A stretch of DNA of 64,000 bases from Nautilus pompilius. Its lineage: Eukaryota > Mollusca > Cephalopoda > Nautilida > Nautilidae. Location of the stretch: assembly GCA_018389105.1 (NCBI GenBank), contig JACATO010001433.1:327501-391500 (forward strand), given 5' to 3'. Positions within the stretch are counted from its first letter, which is position 1, and each line of letters opens with the position of its first letter. Both the position numbers and the translations under genes were made by a program. A model generated the notes under the pieces. The model worked only from the letters and a program-made list of their open reading frames with translations, had not been told where the DNA came from and ran no database searches. Positions 44,638 to 55,653 of the stretch are shown here, one piece after another.

Positions 44638-47600
44638 TATTTTGGTTAATTTATAACAGCTCGTATGCAGGTAGACTTCGATAAAAACTGTTATTAGAAA
44701 TATTGATTTCTGTTTGTCGAACAAGAGCGTAATGACTAGATTTACCACCTGGTCGTTTCTGTGTCATTCGACATCTGCAATATAGGTAAGAAGGCTGGAA
44801 ACGAACAACAGGTATGAAAAACTACTACTTGCGCATTCATCAATCTCATACTATTTCATGTAGAATTGGATTCGTGAAACTTTCTCAGAGAGATTGAAGT
44901 CTTATGACGATATTATAAAGAGCGAATAATGTTGTTTGCTAGAACGCCTTCTTTCGTTTGCCAGCAAGGATTCTTTGTTTATTATCTATCTACGTTACGG
45001 TTTATCAAGGTAAACGATAATCGATGCTGAATTCTAATTATAGAAAATGGCTCATCCATGGTGCGGTTACACTGAAAACCCACTCTTTCAAAACCCCGTG
45101 TGGTACCGCGGGAGACCACAAATCCTGTAGAATGATTGTTGTGTGGTCTCCTTTCGCCAACCAGTTAATTATCTCACGAGGGGAGATGGAGAAGAGCTTC
45201 GCTCAACCGTCTCTGTGTTTTATCAGATTTGGATGCGGACCTGCACCAAGGTGACACAGGCGGATAAGTTGAAATCCATTGCAAGAATTGTCTGTGTAGC
45301 AGCCGGCCGAAAGTGAAGGAGACTCACCCTGATAGAAACTTAACCGTAGGCGATAAAAAACGATGATGTTGGAGGTTCGAAGAACAGAGTCGGTGCTCCA
45401 AGCGAATGAAGTTTGACCTTCATAAATACCAGGTTGGTGCCATACCACGTTACCAGTAAACCAAAATATTTTCTGTTTTTAGAAATCTTTAATGGCTCAT
45501 TTACATATTGTACCTAAATTCCAAAATCAAAGCTTAGACATTCCCAAGAATTTGGTGCAAACTCTTTTGTACTGTAATACATAAAGTCCATATCTTGTTG
45601 CCCTTCACTGAATAACCAGAAAATTACCAGTTCATTCTGATGCATCAAACATTTCGTTTGATGTTTCATCACGAAAAGATTCTCTTCCACATGATTGACA
45701 CATTAGTGAATATTATATCTATTTTTAGAAACCATTATGACGTTTTATCCTTGCGTCTACAGGCCGGGTATTATGGCGTCAGGGTGTTTACGATCTCGTT
45801 AACAGTAAAGGTCTTCAGAGATTTTCAGGATGGGGTTCCAACTAAATATCTCTGCTAGCTGATCTTTTGCAACGAGTTAGCTATGTCATCAGTGAACACT
45901 TCAGTATGACAGGTAATACATTTTTATACTGACGAAAACACGAGAAGGTTGGGGAAACGATGTTTTTTGTACTGGTCAGATCCTCGTTAGCTGAAAACAA
46001 GGGATAGTAGGGATGTATTGATTGTGTCAGCAGTTGTCTGGTGTTATGCCACAGATGTCGGTTACAAGTTCCAGCTGCTATTTATTATTTTCAAATGACA
46101 GGAACTACACAGGTGTTGAAACATTTATGTATTTTAACAGTTAACTGCGAAACAAGAAACAGATTTCAGGTCGACTTTAGTAATATTTTCCTTTTGGTTG
46201 ATAATATGAACAATAAAGGCTTAGTAAAAGTATGAGAATTAAAATCGCTTGAATATCCTCACGTGTCGTAGTATCTTTGTCTTCAAGGATAGAAACTGTG
46301 TTGGCTAACGTGTGGATAGGAAAGATTTACCCAGTTGGCTCCAGAGGCGTCAAGTTAAGACTTCAAAATAAAATTTGCACTCGATTTTGTGTTCACTTGT
46401 CTAACGTCAATTTTTGGAGAGCAAATCAAAGAATAAAGTTTTCGAATAAACGGAATGGCAATTTGTGATAATAAATAATAAAGATCTATTCGACTGAAAC
46501 TAAACGACGGCCTGCCTTTGTGTTTCTCTCAGTTCGTTTTGGTAGACGGGCAACTGTAATATCATTTCTACCTTTCATTCAAACACGAGCATCCGTCTGA
46601 TTGTATATGTAGGATTTACGGTTCTGCTCCGATTTATCACCTTCTGTTTCTGCAAATTTGTAAACTTTGTCTGTTTTCACAATGGTTGATGGATGGCGAC
46701 GAAGACAAAGATGGTAATTATTCAAGTTTCGGAAATAGCTGTATAAACTTTGATGACGTCGTCTAACAATTGTTTAATATCTTTAGTACAAGGACAAGCA
46801 GAAATACGTTATATCTGATCCTCTGTTCTATGTCTGGTGAAGTGAGGAATGAAGATTGAGAATTAGACTGTTTTTCTGTTGCTTTCTGTCAGGATGGATT
46901 TGACTGTGCTTTTCATTTAGGTAGAAAATCATGCATTTGAGAAGACATCGATTTCTCTTATTAGAAAAAAAGAGATAGAGGGTATTAAATAAATGGCTTG
47001 TCCACAGAATTCTTTTGAGATTGAGAACATTGAAAAAATGGGAGCGGGAGAAGAGAGATTCGAAAACGGACTGACTCGGATCGGTTTCTATCAGTCTCAT
47101 TGCCATCATCACCATCGTCCCTCCTATGTAGTCCAGATAATTCAGAGTCCATCGGATTGCTTTTATCCGCTTGTTTCTGTTGTAATCCATCTTTCGGTAA
47201 AATTCCGTTAATATTTGTCTGACCTTTCGCAAAAAAGACCTCACCTGGATTCTGAGTACTGATGTGTAATCGAAGACACTCGCGTCTGTCTTCCAAATTT
47301 GTCGCATTGAACATCGCATTTAAATAGTTAATTAAGAGACGTGATTGGCTGCATCTTAAAAACTGAAATTATAAGGGCACCGAATACATGAAATCGAACA
47401 AAGAGGGCATAGCGAAAAGTGGGATTTAAAAATTCCTTTTTTCTTTTTCTTCTCCTTCGCTTTCTTTTTAAAGATGTTTCGTGCCTGGCAGCTTGCTGCT
47501 GGTACACAACCCAGCTAACTAACATACAATGGTTACCAGCAACGGTGCCAGACGGCTTAAACATCAATCATATGAACAACAGCTAGCGAACCTCGTATAA

Positions 47601-48103
47601 GCCGGTGTTTTCTGTAGGATAAATCCCTTAGTCAAACTAACAGCTTCGCTCACAAAATAGTTATGGTCTAGATTAACAGAGAGAGTTCGCCTCAGCCTCA
47701 TCCCAGAACGTACTCTCCACTCCACTGTTAGCGTCATCACGCGACAACTATCTATTTCCTATCCTTGGACTGTCCAGACCATCTACAATCCTTAACCTAC
47801 TATGACCTTTAATCTTTAAATCTCTCGATATTTCTCAAAAATAGTAAATATCGGGAACAATATCGATTCTTCCAAATCAACAATCAGTGGTCGGTTGTTT
47901 TAACGTAGAAACACGACATGAAACAGAACATTGCATTGTTGTCGCAGCTGATTCCTGCCCCATTCGTTATTCGTTGATGGATGTTGTGTATGTAATACTC
48001 TATTTTACGTGGTTTTGATGTTTGCAACACTGCACTGTTATAAGAATGTAGTATAGCAGTTTCTGTATACTTAACTTTTATTGCATAAATTGTAGAATAA
48101 TGT
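44638..48103. other. Intergenic, no supported gene
   Basis: No recognised gene. It contains a 10-bp-stem hairpin at 45111-45151 and overlapping minus-strand open frames at 46828-47319 without a domain. Confidence 0.5.
45111..45151. repeat. Short perfect inverted repeat
   Basis: GGAGACCACA (45111-45120) pairs exactly with TGTGGTCTCC (45142-45151) across a 21-base spacer. It could fold as a hairpin. No known RNA family was recognised. Confidence 0.5.
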
Positions 48104-48154
48104 TAATAATAATAATAATATAATAATAATATAATAATAATAATAATAAAAAAA
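48104..48154. repeat. (TAA)n microsatellite
   Basis: Interrupted TAA/ATA repeats ending in a poly-A run. Confidence 0.92.
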
Positions 48155-51100
48155 TACGAGGAAAGGAAAGAATTGGTGGATTATGTTGTGTCATTCGTAA
48201 AGAAAGATGGCTGCCTGCTTGATGACCCCCAAATGAAATAAACTAAGCTAAATTATGCACCCATTTTTCGGTTATGCAAAGTTAGAACACACATTAGTCA
48301 AACCCTTACGTATCAAATGTATCAGACAACTTTATAAATAAATAGAATTTGCATTAGAGCCACTATGCATGAAGCAAGAGTTTCAAAGAGCATAAAACAT
48401 TTATATTAATTTATCATTAACGTATTAACAAAAATCGTGGTAATTGAATCCATTGGAGTCTTCAGGTCAAAAAGTTATTATTTTGCCATCTTTTCTTTAT
48501 TCATGAACCTTTTTATGCCGTGATAGGTTCACAGTACAGTTTGTAGCTGCTTTGTCCTTAGTTGGTATCATTGTACATAGTATTCTTTTAATAAAATCGG
48601 TTTGGTGAGAGGCGCAAGAATAATTAGTATTTAGTACGAGTTGCGCTAAACGTAGTTAATGGAAAATCTCAGTATTCTCCAACAAAAATGGTATTTTAAA
48701 GGCCGTGTTTGCAGTTTTTACAAAAGCAAAAAGTAGAGGCGTCTAATTCTAAGTCGATCACGTGCGAAGATCTAAGAAAAGTCCGCCAACTTCAGGCTTC
48801 GGGCAGCGGTTTTTTTATCATTACTAAATATTCCTTACAAAGCGCTTGCTGCTTGGTGGACCCCAACGTTTCAGAATATTACCCTGGATTTCTTCCCGAG
48901 AGACCGGTCTCTGTGCGCCGGGAGCGTATTGTATTTTGAACATTTACTGAGAAAGCATTCAAAGAGTTCGTCTATTGCAATTGGGGAAAGCCTTTAAAGT
49001 GGCCATTCCTCTCCTATGAAATGGGCATTTGGAAGGCAAATTACCTGTCCGTAGTCTGCTAATCTTCACCTGCAAGTCTTTTGGTAACTTAGGAAATCAC
49101 TTTTTGCATTTTCTGGTGCCAATTTTTTGGTTGTTTTTATATTGGAGTGTGTATGGCGCCTTGATTTTTCTTATGGCTACGCTCGAGAAGTCAGTATCAT
49201 TTTGACTCCGAGATAATTTATTTACACCACTGTTACAGCGTCAGATTCCTCAAGTGGAAGCAACTGCGCTAAATACGATACAGTCAAGAGCCGCCATCAG
49301 TCTTCACCTGGGATCAATGAAAGATTTAAACTTTCAGTTATTCGCGTTAGTGTGATGCTAATGTAATGAGCTTATATAATAAGAGAAGCTGACCACTGAG
49401 GTTATATTGCCGAAATCCGATTGTCGGTGTTTGCTTTTACCACTTTTCCTGTAATAGGGAGAAATTTCTTTAGGATTCTAAGAGAGTAAGATTGGATGGC
49501 CCCATCAGTATGAAGAGGCCGAGTAGATCGCCTCGTCGATATGCTGTAAATTGTCCATGTTACTGTAACTCGGCTGTCTGGTATTCGGGGCGCATCTTCT
49601 TATTGTCGATCTACACGAAGTAATCCGAGTCTGGCTTGGCTTTATGTACCGAATGGTAATCAGTCCTTCGCACTCCACCACACAGCTGCAAGTCTAGGGA
49701 AGAATCGGGAGTCGTTTGTATACCCTTCCTGGTGATGACTACGGCGTAAAAGAAAACGCCGGTGGAAGCTGAGCGAATTCCGCGGCACTCAGCAGATGAC
49801 AGGAGTCGATTCTGGCTAAAATGATGACGGCGTAATTTTGTCTCTTCATCTCTTATAGAAGGACGACATTCAAAGTGCCCTTCACTGGAGATACTGATTA
49901 CGACCGTCTGGAGCGGCTGGTGGCCGACTTACCAAGACGTGAACAGTCACACCAAAGTATTGCATAATTCACGTGTCTCTGGCGATAGACGATCGTTAAC
50001 ACATAACTTCCTTTCAGTTTATTAAACACTAAACCTTCTACGGAAAATCAAATATCAAATTGCTTTTCAGATCTACTTTAAAAATAAAGGATGATAAGCC
50101 CTCGCTCTATGCATCACATTTTTTCTGTTTAGATGGAAGCCAATTCCCAGAGTCGTTCACTTTAATGTCAAACTGCTAGCCGATTTAATATTTAAAAACC
50201 TCGCCATTTTAGATGCGTTACGTAATAGAATATACTGACATCACAGAACAAGAAGTTAGCAGCAGTGGTAACGTGGCTTCAGATCCTCCAGCCGTTTGTG
50301 ATGTTTCGGTCTATCAGAAATTCGACCTGCTCAGTAAAATTACCATTTAAATAATCTGTCACCATGTTATAGATATTTAATTCCTTTTTTGCTTTCGCGT
50401 CCAGATCGATAAACGAAATTAACGATGACGCCAGCCGGGTTGATGTTTAAGTTGCCCAAAAGTCAACAGCCGCAATGGCCGATTTTTTAAACTTTACTTT
50501 GGCGACATTCAGCTTTTCGAAACCACACGAGCTTTTAACAGGAAAGCGGACAGTTAAGTGGAATGGCAGGTAGGATACTGACGTCGGGAAAATTCGGTAA
50601 GTTCATACGTCCGTGACACTCCTTCAGTCCTTGTTTAAATAAATTTTGGCTTGTGAAAATTCTTTTACCATCAGTAACTCTGAGCGGGCGGAGCGAAATC
50701 GACACCAAACCTGTTTTGATGAGGCTACTTCCTAATATTGTGTTCAGTTTACAACATATTTACATTTATTGATTCATCGACATCTAGATGTTTGAAATGT
50801 TCGCCCGATTTATTCCACTGTTATTTGTTTTTGTTTTTATTTAAGGATTTTAGTTGGAATTTCAGGATACAAAAATTATATTTATCAACCGCCCCTCTCG
50901 AGAAAAAGAAAATTGTATGGAAATGAATTCAGGGCTTAGAGCATTGGCATTTCCTTTATATTTCTCTCCCTATCAACCATCAATGGGTGAGAGCATTTAA
51001 TACCTTTTCTTCTTTGGTGTAAGTGTCTAGACTGAGTTAACGAAGTTGATGAGTCAGTGGAGCTTTTGTATGGAAAGAATGCATTTCTGCAGGATAATTT

Positions 51101-51494
51101 TGTATGCCTCTGATTATGCTGGGAGTAAGCAAATATTTACTTTGGTGTACCTTGGCGATATTGTTCTGCGTCTGTAGGTAAACGACTTCAGAGACATAAT
51201 TTCCGGTGGCTAAGGTCAACTTCATTATTACAGTATAGGATTGAGAGCACTAAGACCACTGAACAATTTGCTTTATTTGGACAGGCAGGCACCATTTTTG
51301 AAAATAGTTTCATAACTCTGCACGTGCGCGCGAAGATAAAAAAATACCTGCCACAGCTGAGGTAAGAAGTTATACCTGAATTCTGTTTTAAAACTATTTT
51401 GCCATCTGATAGTGGTTTTAATGCAATCTATTTTCTAAATTGGTGTGATGACATCGATTGCTTTGTTTGCTTTCTATATCTGTCTATCCGAAGT

Positions 51495-51656
51495 ATGGAC
51501 ACTGATCGTAGCTCATCTACACTTTTAACAAGGAATGACCAGTTCTACCAACCTGGCTCCCGCAGCTCAGCCATCAGTCCGTTAGGGTTACTGACTTATA
51601 ATTCAACGGATTTGGGAGCTCACACAAGGAAGATAAGATATAATTGTGTTTGTTAG
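51495..51656 (+). CDS. Possible small exon or ORF of unknown function (speculative)
   Basis: After a pyrimidine-rich stretch ending CCGAAG, an ATG opens MDTDRSSSTLLTRNDQF and then SRSSAISPLGLLTYNS to a TAG at 51654. Codon composition is less AT-rich than its surroundings and the peptide is Ser/Thr-rich and non-repetitive, like the cytosolic start of a larger protein. No clear GT donor follows the open part and no homologue is recognised, so this may be chance. Confidence 0.2.
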   Translation: MDTDRSSSTLLTRNDQFYQPGSRSSAISPLGLLTYNSTDLGAHTRKIRYNCVC

Positions 51657-53925
51657 CAAAAGCCATTTGGTTTTGAAACATGACAAATAAATCAGTACTA
51701 ATTTTAACTGATATATGATAACATAAGCTTAAACCATACCGATATGATCGGGTGTGCCAGCCTAGAGATATTTGATAGCATTGAGACTCGGCAGACGACA
51801 GTTTGCACTTTAACTTAGTTCTCTGTCAGAATTTGTTATTTTCATTTCAGTAATGTGCTTCAGTTCTACCAATTTGCTTGTCGTTACCAGTATGCTAGTA
51901 TCTACCGGTTAGCTGGTCTTTACCATTTTGCTGGTCTTTCAGGTCACTTTCTGCTTATATCTATTCATTTCTTATGTGAACCCCCGGTTTAGTTCGGCTA
52001 AGTGGTCATACGTAAGGCAGAAAGTCAAATGACGGCTCGTCCTTTATAGACCAGTGTTAGTCGTCTATGTGAGTGTGATTCGAGACCACCAAAGTGTGGT
52101 ATCTGAGGTCTTAGACAGCTCGAGAGATCGGACCCGGAGTCGACTTGTTCAGTGTTTAAAGTTTTTACACCTTTTAAAATAAAGTGACAGAAGCGAGAAA
52201 CAGAGGGAAAGATCGGTGCGATTGTTCAGCAGCTGGAATAATTTAATTGGAAGATTTCCATCACTTTATATTATTTTCTTTCTAAAGCTTTTAAAATTTA
52301 GAATAATTTAGATTATAAAAGCCGAACTTCTACCGAGATTTTCATTATGGTAAAATTAAAAAAAAAAACAACAGTAAATGAATGGAAAAATTGTGAGTGA
52401 GTTCTTAATGCATATCGAAGAATAAGAAAACTAATTAAAAACCAAGATGTCGCACAGAACTAAGCGTGGTTTGTGTAATATCTTTCGTAAACACGAGAGA
52501 TTAAATAACCCCTCTGGTTATGAATGATGAGAAGAGCACAAATATATTGTCAACCATACAATATCTGAGAGAACGACCAACTCTCTTTGTCAGGTGGTGA
52601 ACGGCTGATGGTTATTACTTGCTGTAGAAATCGGTGTCTGTTGTTAGATTTTAAACCCAATTATTATAGAGATCCCACTAGCGGATTTGTTCCACAAACT
52701 AACAATAGAAAAGCGAATTTATTTATTTTTCATTTCATTTGGAACTTACAGACAATAAACTCTGTTCTCGAGGCCATCACTTGAGGATTTCTCCGCCTGT
52801 CCGGCCCACACGATCCATGGAGACTCATAGAAATAGACGATCCCTATTCAGGAACAACTGCGTTGGTTGACCGTGGAGCTGATCTACCGACCGATTTAAA
52901 TTTGCACAAACACCATGGGTTGGTTGGTTGGCTGGGGTTTGAGACAGGGACGAACACGGAGCTGCTGTCTGGTTTTCTACGTGAGATCGATGTTCCAAAT
53001 GAAGTATAAATGACCAAGACAAAGCTAAAATAAGTTTGAATGTCTCCGGGAGAGAATCCGTTCTTGGAGACTCTGGAGCGTTGAAATAATATCACCTGCT
53101 GACAAAACACCTTGGAATTTGTATCAATGGAAGTGGTAGTGAACGGTATGCAGCACCAAAACACGCAAGACTGTGTGCATAATTTAAATTTTAGTCTTGA
53201 AGAAAACAGAATTCTTTCAGCATCAGAAGAAATCATGGAAACCCACCTGATATTTCTCGAACTAATATGAAGAAAAAAGAGCAGTACCGCCATCAGTTCT
53301 GAGTGGTAGAAAGCTTTTCGGGCGTTACGCACACCGGCTACCGCGATGGTTATTCGTGTTTTAAAGATTTCCAGTGGTTCTGAGCAAATTTCTCAGAAGA
53401 AGGAATCGGTTCATTTGTTTACAAGTTTAAATGTCAAAAAACTGATACTGATATTGTAGAACAACGATAGAATTCTCCAAATAATGGGCTGCATGCCCGT
53501 CGTTACACAGCCTAGAAGGAAGTTATTTCAGTTTGCGGTGAATATCGATTCTTTTGGCTCTAATTTCAATTCGATGGTAATGGAAGGATCTCCACGAGCC
53601 GATCCGGCCTCAATATAGGAGAAATATCCATAACTGATAAATGTTTTGGAGTTACAGCAAATTTTACATCTTATTAAAGAACAGACAGTTTACTCTTTGT
53701 TTAACTCGAACACTGGAAAAAAGAAGATTGTGAAACATAATTTGAAACATGAGAAAATTTTTAATTTAATTCAATTTGCAGCGATGTTGACTAATTGTTA
53801 AACTTTAAGAACAATACTGTGATTTCATTAAAGAGTAGCTTTCGTGCAAAAACGTTCTAATTGTATTAATATAAACGAAGGCTTTAGAGTTGACAATGTT
53901 TGTTTCTCTTTTCTTTAAAAAAAAA

Positions 53926-53970
53926 TACACACACACATATATATATATATATACAGAGAGAAAGAGAGAG
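53926..53970. repeat. Compound (AC)n-(AT)n-(GA)n microsatellite
   Basis: ACACACACAC passes into ATATATATAT and then AGAGAGAAAGAGAGAG. Confidence 0.93.
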
Positions 53971-54320
53971 ATACCAAAGTTTTCACACTTTTATGCATTT
54001 GAAAACAATGTTTATACTTGACTGAATTGACTCTTATCTCTCCATATCCAGGTCAGTTCGTAATCAAATATATATTTTCTTTTGAATATATTTTCATCTT
54101 AATGATTTTTCAAAGCTGAATACAAATTCAGTAAAAAATTTGTTTTCCCATAATTTACGGAATTTTATTTCCTTGTGAAAGAATGTATACGATCGTACAA
54201 AACCGAAAATGTCTGATGCATTCATCTCAGTACTGTTCTCATTTAAACCATTTCAGACATTGCACTACTTATAAATAAATTTTCATTTTCTAATGCACTT
54301 AAAACAAATAATTTAATTTA

Positions 54321-54340
54321 CCTTTTCCTTATTTTCTCAG
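54321..54340 (+). promoter_or_regulatory. Probable 3' splice site preceding the glycosyltransferase CDS
   Basis: CCTTTTCCTTATTTTCTCAG is a pyrimidine-rich tract ending in AG at 54339-54340. An exon starting at 54341 would have 68 bases before the ATG. That stretch is open in the CDS frame, so an upstream exon could carry 5' UTR or, less likely, extra coding sequence. Confidence 0.6.
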
Positions 54341-54408
54341 GTGATTTCTTCATCATCAATACACCTAAAGTTATTAGCGGAAGCTGTCCTACAAAACGAC
54401 GGAGTAAA

Positions 54409-55629
54409 ATGGTGTACATGTCCAAGATTATTGTATCTTTGTGTATTATTTCTTCTTCACTTTGGATTGTTTTCATCTACAACCAAAAATTTATGAAAAA
54501 ACACTTATGGACACCTTTATTAAGTGGACATTCCAACTTCACCAACCTTGAAACGATGGATGGCATTACAACTGAGACGTTAAAACCACACATTGTTAAC
54601 TTGAATTCATTTTCGGGAAAGATGAGCGATAGAATAAATATCAGTATGCTAAAAAAGAACCTTGAAGAGTTGAGCAACTTTAATGTGAAAATAGCCCACA
54701 ATGTTAATAATATCTTGAGGTATTTAAAACTTCCTTACATATATTTATCCCCAGAAATGATAATGGTATACAAAAAGAATGCTACTGTCTTTAATGAAGA
54801 GATAAACAAGAAGATAAACTACAGCCTGATTGCAACTCATGGGGTTGACGTAGTTCCCGATCTTGTACATTTCATATGGTTTTACAAACCAGAAACTAAT
54901 TTTCCGTTTCACAATTTGGTGTCCATGCTCAGTGCACACAAATACCTGTCTCCAAAGGCTATGATTTTGTGGTATACCAATCTACCAGTAGGAAAATATT
55001 GGAAGGAAGCAAAAGCCAAGATTCCAGAGTTGATTGAAGTTAAGAGGAACCCCCCCACATCGATCTATGGAAAGAAAATTTCCGTTATTGAACATAAATC
55101 GGATGTGGTGAGATTGGAGATAATGTTGGAGTACGGTGGGATTTACATGGATACGGATGTTTTGATCGTCAAATCCTTTCAACCACTCAAGAAATTTGAT
55201 ACAACTCTTGGCTACGAAGCAAACTCTCAATTTTGCAACGGAATCATTGTTGCTCGACGATGGGCGGACTTTATTCGACTGTGGTACATTAATTACAAAA
55301 CATTCGATGACCATCAATGGGCGGAGCATTCCGGATCGGTTCCCGCCAGGCTGGCTGTGGCGCATCCGAATCTCATTCACACAGAAAACTTATCTTTGCA
55401 TCGCCCGAATTATGCGGAGAAAAATTTGTTATTCGAAACAGACAACTATAAGTGGAATTGGAAGAAAAGGAATTATGCGATACATCTGTTTCGACGTCTT
55501 ACGAGCTCCGACACCAAACGAATTGTTGATTCGGTTGATGAAATTAAGAAGTGGAAGACAGCTGCAGGACAGATATTCAGAATGATTTATTTCAATACGA
55601 CCGATTTATATAAAAGAAAATTATTTTAG
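54409..55629 (+). CDS. Type II membrane glycosyltransferase with DXD motif (GT32-like, alpha-1,4-glycosyltransferase relative)
   Basis: 406 residues in one exon. A short cytosolic tail is followed by a membrane anchor at about residues 7-24 (IIVSLCIISSSLWIVFIY), then a luminal stem with several N-glycosylation sequons (for example NFT at 43). The catalytic region begins at VPDLVHFIWF (149-158), continues with SDVVRLEIMLEYGGIYMDTD, where DTD at 248-250 is the Mn/UDP-sugar-binding DXD motif, and ends near YAIHLFRR. This is the architecture of the Gly_transf_sug (DXD sugar-binding) family that includes A4GALT and A4GNT. The expected role is transfer of a hexose or HexNAc to a glycolipid or glycoprotein in the Golgi. 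Donor and acceptor are unknown. The start at residue 1 (or Met4) gives a proper signal anchor, but the frame is open back to the splice site. An AATAAA lies at 55648-55653, 19 bases after the stop. Confidence 0.92.
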   Translation: MVYMSKIIVSLCIISSSLWIVFIYNQKFMKKHLWTPLLSGHSNFTNLETMDGITTETLKPHIVNLNSFSGKMSDRINISMLKKNLEELSNFNVKIAHNVNNILRYLKLPYIYLSPEMIMVYKKNATVFNEEINKKINYSLIATHGVDVVPDLVHFIWFYKPETNFPFHNLVSMLSAHKYLSPKAMILWYTNLPVGKYWKEAKAKIPELIEVKRNPPTSIYGKKISVIEHKSDVVRLEIMLEYGGIYMDTDVLIVKSFQPLKKFDTTLGYEANSQFCNGIIVARRWADFIRLWYINYKTFDDHQWAEHSGSVPARLAVAHPNLIHTENLSLHRPNYAEKNLLFETDNYKWNWKKRNYAIHLFRRLTSSDTKRIVDSVDEIKKWKTAAGQIFRMIYFNTTDLYKRKLF

Positions 55630-55647
55630 ATATATTTTAAGAGTAAG

Positions 55648-55653
55648 AATAAA
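55648..55653 (+). terminator. Candidate polyadenylation signal of the glycosyltransferase gene
   Basis: AATAAA 19 bases after the stop codon. If used it would give a very short 3' UTR. Other signals farther downstream are possible. Confidence 0.4.

Larger units (their letters stand above)
48155..54340. other. Intergenic upstream of the glycosyltransferase, one weak exon candidate
   Basis: About 6 kb, mostly AT-rich, with a GC-richer patch at 49.5-49.95 kb that has no long open frame. Apart from the low-confidence candidate at 51495-51656 nothing coding is recognised. A 5' exon of the glycosyltransferase gene is likely to lie somewhere here or further upstream. Confidence 0.45.

Noticed and set aside
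46828-47319. 163-codon minus-strand open frame, overlapped by another of 109 codons
   Set aside because: Two overlapping frames, neither with a domain, and lysine/leucine-rich composition typical of AT-rich chance frames.
52844-53332. 162-codon minus-strand open frame
   Set aside because: No domain, biased composition and no splice-site context.
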